Assembly: GCF_009754945.1 (NCBI RefSeq)
Contig: NZ_WPIN01000017.1
Location: 62,001 to 126,000, forward strand
DNA from: Spirosoma arboris
GTDB taxonomy: Bacteria > Bacteroidota > Bacteroidia > Cytophagales > Spirosomataceae
Direction: 5' to 3'
DNA: 64,000 nt
This document shows, piece after piece, positions 60,003 through 64,000 of the stretch (its first letter is position 1; each line of letters starts with the position of its first letter). The position numbers were made by a program, and so were the translations under genes. The notes beneath the pieces are model-generated. The model made no database searches and had not been told where the DNA came from. It saw only the letters and a program-made list of their open reading frames with translations.

Positions 60003-61466
60003 ATGAATTGCTTTGTTGGCGTTGACGTTGGTACAACCAACGTAAAAGCCCTGGCTATGCCGTCGGATTTGAGCCAGATTCTGGCTCATGCATCCGCTCC
60101 CCTCACAACGCTTAACCCCGAATCTGGTTATGCTGAACAGGACTCCAATGAAATCTGGGCTGCTTTCGTTCAGGTGATTTCGGAAGTATGTCGAGAGGTG
60201 GGGCAAGGCGGTCATGTAATTACACATGTTGCCTTTTGTACGGCCATGCATAGCCTTTTACCAATGGATGTTAATGGGGCACCATTAGGCAATGCCATTC
60301 TCTGGTCCGACAACCGGGCCGAAGCGCAGGCCAACGAATTACGAACCACACAAGCCGATTTAGGCAAAGCTATTCATGAAGAAACAGGCACGCCCATTCA
60401 CCCCATGATTCCCTTGTGCAAGCTGGCCTGGATGCGTGAACATGACCCACGATTGTTACGTCGTACCGCCCATTTTGGCTCAATCAAAGAGTTTTTGTGG
60501 CAGAAACTAACGGGTGAGTTTGAGATCGACTTTTCGATTGCGACCGCTACAGGTTTGTTCAACGAAAGCAAACGTCACTGGAGTAAACGTGCGATGGATT
60601 ATGCAGGTGTTCGGGTCGACCAACTATCAACGCCCGTTCCAACAACCTCACAACGAACTTACAAGCCCCGCCCTGAAACCGCTGGAACGGGACTATCAGA
60701 AGGAGTTTCGCTTTTGATTGGGGCATCGGATGGGTGTTTAGCTAATCTTGGCGCGGGAGCGATTAAACGCGGTACGGCCACACTCACTATCGGCACTAGC
60801 GGGGCTATTCGACAAACAGTTCGCAAACCTCTCCGAGATCCGCAGGGGCGACTATTCTGCTATTTTTTGGACGAAGGGTATTACGCCGTTGGGGGACCTA
60901 CAAATAATGGTGGCAATGTGTTGGAATGGGTATCTGAGAAATTGACCCAACAGGATACCAAAACCGTTCTGGACGAAGCCGCAACCATACCACCCGGTTC
61001 TGATGGGTTGTTGTTCCTCCCCTACCTGCAAGGCGAACGTGCGCCTTTGTGGGACGCGTCGGTACGGGGAGCCTATTTACAGGTTGACTGGCAACATACA
61101 CGGGCGCACTTTGTACGAGCGGCTCTGGAAGGAGTTTTGTTTAATCTGCTTAGTATTAACGAACTATTGAAGGAATATACGGGACCAGCGCGGGTAATTC
61201 ATGCCAATGGTGGCTTTGCACAGTCAACGTTGTGGGTGCAGATGCTGGCTGATATGGCAGGTGTTCCGGTGCGACTCAACGCGAGTAATGAAAGCGGTTC
61301 GATGGGCGCTATCCTGCTAACAATGAAAGCCGTTGGCATTGTAAAAACCCTGGATGAAGCTGCCGAACGGGTGGCGTTTGGGAAAACGTTTGAACCTGAT
61401 TTAGATCGGCACAAGGTATACCGGACCGAGTTTAAAAAGTGGCAAGATGCGTTGACACGACTATAA
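60003..61466 (+). CDS. FGGY-family sugar (acid) kinase, gluconokinase-like
   Basis: The 487-residue protein is a complete FGGY kinase. It has the phosphate-1 motif VGVDVGTTNVKAL at the start, AILWSDNRAE near residue 97 in the sugar-binding lobe, GTATLTIGTSGAIR near 260, and GGFAQSTLWVQMLADMAGVPV near 400. The closest named group I can suggest is gluconokinase. It follows the lactonase-like gene by 16 bp. Its stop overlaps the convergent acetyltransferase stop by 6 bp. Confidence 0.9.
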   Translation: MNCFVGVDVGTTNVKALAMPSDLSQILAHASAPLTTLNPESGYAEQDSNEIWAAFVQVISEVCREVGQGGHVITHVAFCTAMHSLLPMDVNGAPLGNAILWSDNRAEAQANELRTTQADLGKAIHEETGTPIHPMIPLCKLAWMREHDPRLLRRTAHFGSIKEFLWQKLTGEFEIDFSIATATGLFNESKRHWSKRAMDYAGVRVDQLSTPVPTTSQRTYKPRPETAGTGLSEGVSLLIGASDGCLANLGAGAIKRGTATLTIGTSGAIRQTVRKPLRDPQGRLFCYFLDEGYYAVGGPTNNGGNVLEWVSEKLTQQDTKTVLDEAATIPPGSDGLLFLPYLQGERAPLWDASVRGAYLQVDWQHTRAHFVRAALEGVLFNLLSINELLKEYTGPARVIHANGGFAQSTLWVQMLADMAGVPVRLNASNESGSMGAILLTMKAVGIVKTLDEAAERVAFGKTFEPDLDRHKVYRTEFKKWQDALTRL

Positions 61467-61970
61467 ACTGTCTACTGAGGTTGCGAATAATAAAACCTCA
61501 TCACCAGCTGAAAGATGGACTCTTCGTTCGAAGTGAAAGCCAAGTTTTTCGAGTAAATGAATTGAGTTTTGGTTATCTGGATTCGTGATCCCTACGATCC
61601 GGGTTGCGCTCAGAACATCGCGGGCGTAGGTCATAACTGCTGTTGCTGCTTCAAATCCATACCCTTTTCCTATAGAATCGGGTAAAAACGCGAAGCCAAT
61701 ATCTATATCCTCCAGCGTATCGCGCTTGAACAGGCCGCACATACCCACAGGCGTTTCACTGCTCTTTAACCTTATTAGAAAAGGGCCAAAACCAAATTGC
61801 TCATAACTTTTAATTGCACCATTCAGTATGTACTTGCGTGCATCCTCAAGCGTTCGTACACCCCGGTCACCAATGAATGTAAGCCACAAAGGTGTATTCA
61901 GCAGCTCCAGCATGAAGGGGGCGTCCTCAACAGTGAGCTTATCAAGTAGAAGACGTTCTGTTTCGAGCAT
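61461..61970 (-). CDS. GNAT-family N-acetyltransferase
   Basis: The 169-residue protein resembles the RimJ/RimL-like branch. It starts with MLETERLLLDKLTVEDAPFMLELLN and shows the acetyl-CoA motif DSIGKGYGFEAATAVMTYA near residue 95, then GITNPDNQNSIHLLEKLGFHFE. It would acetylate an amino group on a protein or small molecule. It is convergent with the sugar kinase gene and overlaps it by 6 bases. Confidence 0.92.
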   Translation of the reverse strand: MLETERLLLDKLTVEDAPFMLELLNTPLWLTFIGDRGVRTLEDARKYILNGAIKSYEQFGFGPFLIRLKSSETPVGMCGLFKRDTLEDIDIGFAFLPDSIGKGYGFEAATAVMTYARDVLSATRIVGITNPDNQNSIHLLEKLGFHFERRVHLSAGDEVLLFATSVDSL

Positions 61971-61972
61971 TT

Positions 61973-62054
61973 TAGTAACGCGGCTAAGAAGCCGCGTTTT
62001 TCTAGATTCTAAAACACGGCTTCCTATCGGTACACCGAACCGGCCGCGTTACTA
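61973..62054. repeat. Nested inverted repeat next to argC
   Basis: TAGTAACGCGG (61973-61983) pairs with CCGCGTTACTA (62044-62054), and an inner stem CGCGGCT/AGCCGCG (about 61980-61997) is followed by TTTTT. The right end contains the argC stop. It resembles the GTAGCGCGGG hairpin at 39501. Confidence 0.7.
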
Positions 62055-63035
62055 AAACGCAACCGATTTCAACCGCAAGCCTGTATCCTCTGGCAAACCA
62101 AACACTAGATTTAGGTTCTGAACCGCCTGCCCTGATGCCCCTTTCGTTAGATTGTCAATAATGCTTGTAATAAGCAGTTGCCCCTCGTGTACTTCCAGGT
62201 GTAACAGGCATTTATTCGTGTTCACGACCTGCTTCACATCAATTGGTGCATCGCTGATATGCGTGAATGGATGACCCGCGTAATAGGTTTTGTAAAGTTC
62301 TTTTGCTTCCTCCAGAGTTCCCGTAAATGATGTATACACATTAGCCATAATGCCTCGTGTGTAATCGCCACGATACGGTACAAAATTGATCGCGTGATTG
62401 AAATCAGGCTCCAACTGAGTCAAGCTCTGACGAATTTCGGCTAAGTGCTGGTGCGTGAACGCTTTGTAAATCGACACGTTGTTGTTTCGCCATGTAAAGC
62501 CCGTTGTGGGTACAAGAGCTTGTCCGGCTCCTGTGCTCCCAGTAATGGCACTAACCTGAACAGCATCGGTCAGCTTTCCAGCTTTGGCAAGCGGTAACAA
62601 GGCCAGTTGAATACTAGTAGCAAAACAGCCAGGGTTCGCAATGCGCATAGCTTCCTGAATGCGTTCCCGCTGCAATTCGGGGAGGCCATAGACAAAATCA
62701 TCATGCTCATCGCGAAAATCGGCACTGAGGTCAATAACAGCAACATCGTCGGACACTTCGTTTTCGGCCATAAACGTAACCGATGCACCATGCCCTGAAC
62801 ACAGGAAAATAGCATCGACAGTTGCTTCTCCATCCTTTAGCGAGGGAACTTCGCCCGAAAATGTGAGGTCTGTATCACCCAGCAAATCGGTATGCGTAGA
62901 CCAGACGGGTTTGCCTGCCTGACTATTGCTATACACAAATGCGACATTGACAAACGGATGATTTATTAGAATACGCAGCAGCTCGCCACCCGTGTAGCCT
63001 GCTCCGCCAATGATACCTACATTTATTGTTTCCAT
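62052..63035 (-). CDS. argC: N-acetyl-gamma-glutamyl-phosphate reductase
   Basis: The 327-residue protein has the NADP-binding VGIIGGAGYTGGELLRIL at the start and the active-site NPGCFATSIQLALLPL with Cys near residue 135. CSGHGASVTF and YNFVPYRGDYTRGI-like segments with the conserved His follow. It reduces N-acetylglutamyl phosphate in arginine synthesis. No other arginine gene is in the window. It lies downstream of a GT9 gene on the same strand, 34 bp apart. Confidence 0.95.
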   Translation of the reverse strand: METINVGIIGGAGYTGGELLRILINHPFVNVAFVYSNSQAGKPVWSTHTDLLGDTDLTFSGEVPSLKDGEATVDAIFLCSGHGASVTFMAENEVSDDVAVIDLSADFRDEHDDFVYGLPELQRERIQEAMRIANPGCFATSIQLALLPLAKAGKLTDAVQVSAITGSTGAGQALVPTTGFTWRNNNVSIYKAFTHQHLAEIRQSLTQLEPDFNHAINFVPYRGDYTRGIMANVYTSFTGTLEEAKELYKTYYAGHPFTHISDAPIDVKQVVNTNKCLLHLEVHEGQLLITSIIDNLTKGASGQAVQNLNLVFGLPEDTGLRLKSVAF

Positions 63036-63069
63036 ACTTTTTACCTAACGACCGCTTTACCGGATTGAT

Positions 63070-64000
63070 TCACTTAGCGATGGCTATCTGGCTCTGCGCA
63101 TTCACGTTCCGAAACCATTTTATTGCTCGCTCCTGCACAGCGTCGTCAAAAACTGTAACGTATTCACTCTGAAATCCAGGTCGGTCGATGGTTAGACCGC
63201 GACTGAGCTGATGATTATGAACCACTAACGTTGGCAGGTTGGCTATCGGGAAGAATTGAATACCCATGCCGTTTTTCTGAAATGAAAAGGTCGGACACCC
63301 TAAACAACAAAGATGCATGGGGAGTGAGTCCAAGGTAAAGGCAGCTTGCGCCTGTTCACTCAAGCTGGCTATATCCTGAAGTGTCAGGCTTCCCACCGCT
63401 GGTACCAGTCGATCAATATCGGCAGGATGCTCTTGCCGGACACGTTCATATAATTCTGTCGTGAATGTTTCCTGTCCACTGAATACGATCAAATGCGAAC
63501 TTTCTGTTAACAGTCGGGTTGCTAATTGACTCCAGTAATCAATAGACAGCATCCGGCCCTCGTTACCCGATTCAGGGAGAATCAAGACAGGTTTCTGTTC
63601 TGAAACAGATCGATTCAGCTTGGCCCACAATTCAGCCGGAGATTGGGCTGGGTGAACAAAGTAGGGCGCTACAGTTCGCAAATCACCCTCGATGCCCATT
63701 GGCTTCAATACCTTTAGAATCAAATCGAAGTTATGAACTTCCCCATCAGGCATGAAAAATTCCTCGTCGAGCAAGCCTCCGAAACCGCGTGTTCCAAAGC
63801 CAATTTTGTGTCTGACCTGTAAATAGGGTAACACAAAGTGCATGGGCGAATCCGAGAATCGGACATCAATCGAGTAATCATACACCGTATCGTGCAGGGT
63901 TTTTATCGCCGATTTTGTTGTCCGATAAAACTCCTGCCATTTGCTCCATTTCGACGCCGACCTTCGGTTAGTGCTAACATGGTTGAGGTGAACAACCCGC
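63070..64000 (-). CDS. Glycosyltransferase family 9 (heptosyltransferase-like), N-terminus beyond window
   Basis: The frame stays open to the right edge of the window, giving 309 codons without the start. An internal Met at 63885 is not the true start, because sequence such as RVVHLNHVSTNRRSASKWSK continues upstream in frame. KIGFGTRGFGGLLDEEFF, PVLILPESGNEGR and AQAAFTLDSLPMHLCCLGCPTF match the GT9 fold, which transfers heptose or similar sugars to LPS core. It is upstream of argC with a 34-bp gap. The donor sugar is unknown. Confidence 0.82.
   Translation of the reverse strand, partial: RVVHLNHVSTNRRSASKWSKWQEFYRTTKSAIKTLHDTVYDYSIDVRFSDSPMHFVLPYLQVRHKIGFGTRGFGGLLDEEFFMPDGEVHNFDLILKVLKPMGIEGDLRTVAPYFVHPAQSPAELWAKLNRSVSEQKPVLILPESGNEGRMLSIDYWSQLATRLLTESSHLIVFSGQETFTTELYERVRQEHPADIDRLVPAVGSLTLQDIASLSEQAQAAFTLDSLPMHLCCLGCPTFSFQKNGMGIQFFPIANLPTLVVHNHQLSRGLTIDRPGFQSEYVTVFDDAVQERAIKWFRNVNAQSQIAIAK

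Noticed and set aside
1..64000. tRNA, rRNA, prophage, integrase or insertion-sequence genes
   Set aside because: I looked for tRNA-like GTTCGA arms, rRNA-like stretches, and transposase or integrase proteins on both strands and found none I could support. Without a tRNA search program, a tRNA cannot be fully excluded.

Overview
The window looks like a chromosomal segment of a Bacteroidota member of the Cytophagales, in the general area of Spirosoma and relatives. The reasons are a SusC/SusD outer-membrane pair, a PorX-type response regulator with a PglZ domain, a DevR-type I-B CRISPR system, several Tat-exported Gfo/Idh/MocA oxidoreductases, an almost complete lack of Shine-Dalgarno sites, and promoters of the Bacteroidota form TTG-N19..22-TAnnTTTG. 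The species assignment is inference. I see no rRNA or tRNA gene, no transposase, no integrase and no plasmid or phage genes.

Layout. 1-8 kb (minus): the N-terminal part of a SusD lipoprotein, its SusC receptor, and a secreted beta-propeller amidohydrolase. 8-12 kb (plus): a membrane pyrophosphatase carrying a C-terminal OmpA domain, then a ROK-family regulator. 12-17.6 kb: PorX (minus), a LysM/RlpA-like protein, a small membrane protein, a TIGR02757 protein and an aldose epimerase. 17.6-20.8 kb (minus): a three-gene operon of GMC oxidoreductase, Tat-type small subunit and DUF1080 hydrolase, which fits 3-keto-glycoside metabolism. 20.9-23.6 kb: a YgiQ radical SAM protein and a membrane protein.

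23.6-34.8 kb is a complete type I-B CRISPR-Cas locus: a divergent WYL regulator, cas6, a 45-residue zinc-ribbon mini-gene, cas8, cas7, cas5, cas3, cas4, a GxxExxY gene bracketed by two related hairpins, cas1, cas2, a leader with an intrinsic terminator, and a short array of four perfect repeats plus one degenerate repeat. This is the most unusual part of the window. The interference genes are clearly more AT-rich than cas6, cas4 and cas1. The zinc mini-gene, the GxxExxY cassette and the leader terminator are not standard parts of such loci.

34.8-36.3 kb is gene-poor with tiny membrane proteins. 36.3-42.9 kb (plus) is a six-gene catabolic operon: SDR, two Gfo/Idh/MocA enzymes, a FucP-type transporter, NagA and a NagB-like protein. 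43-48.4 kb holds an ECF sigma factor, a BrkB-like membrane protein, a CheY-like regulator and several small unknown genes in AT-rich DNA. 48.4-56.5 kb has a POT transporter, a kelch lipoprotein, an M23 peptidase, a GbsR/MarR regulator with a shared dyad operator next to a DCC-family protein, an alpha/beta hydrolase, two very acidic mini-proteins, DoxX, a lipoprotein and an unknown membrane protein. 56.5-64 kb has an apparently solitary sufB, a sugar-acid group (FAH hydrolase, lactonase-like amidohydrolase, FGGY kinase), a GNAT acetyltransferase, argC and the C-terminal part of a GT9 glycosyltransferase.

Many intergenic gaps are filled by strong inverted repeats of at least three sequence families. 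Some act as plausible terminators and others look like dispersed repeats.
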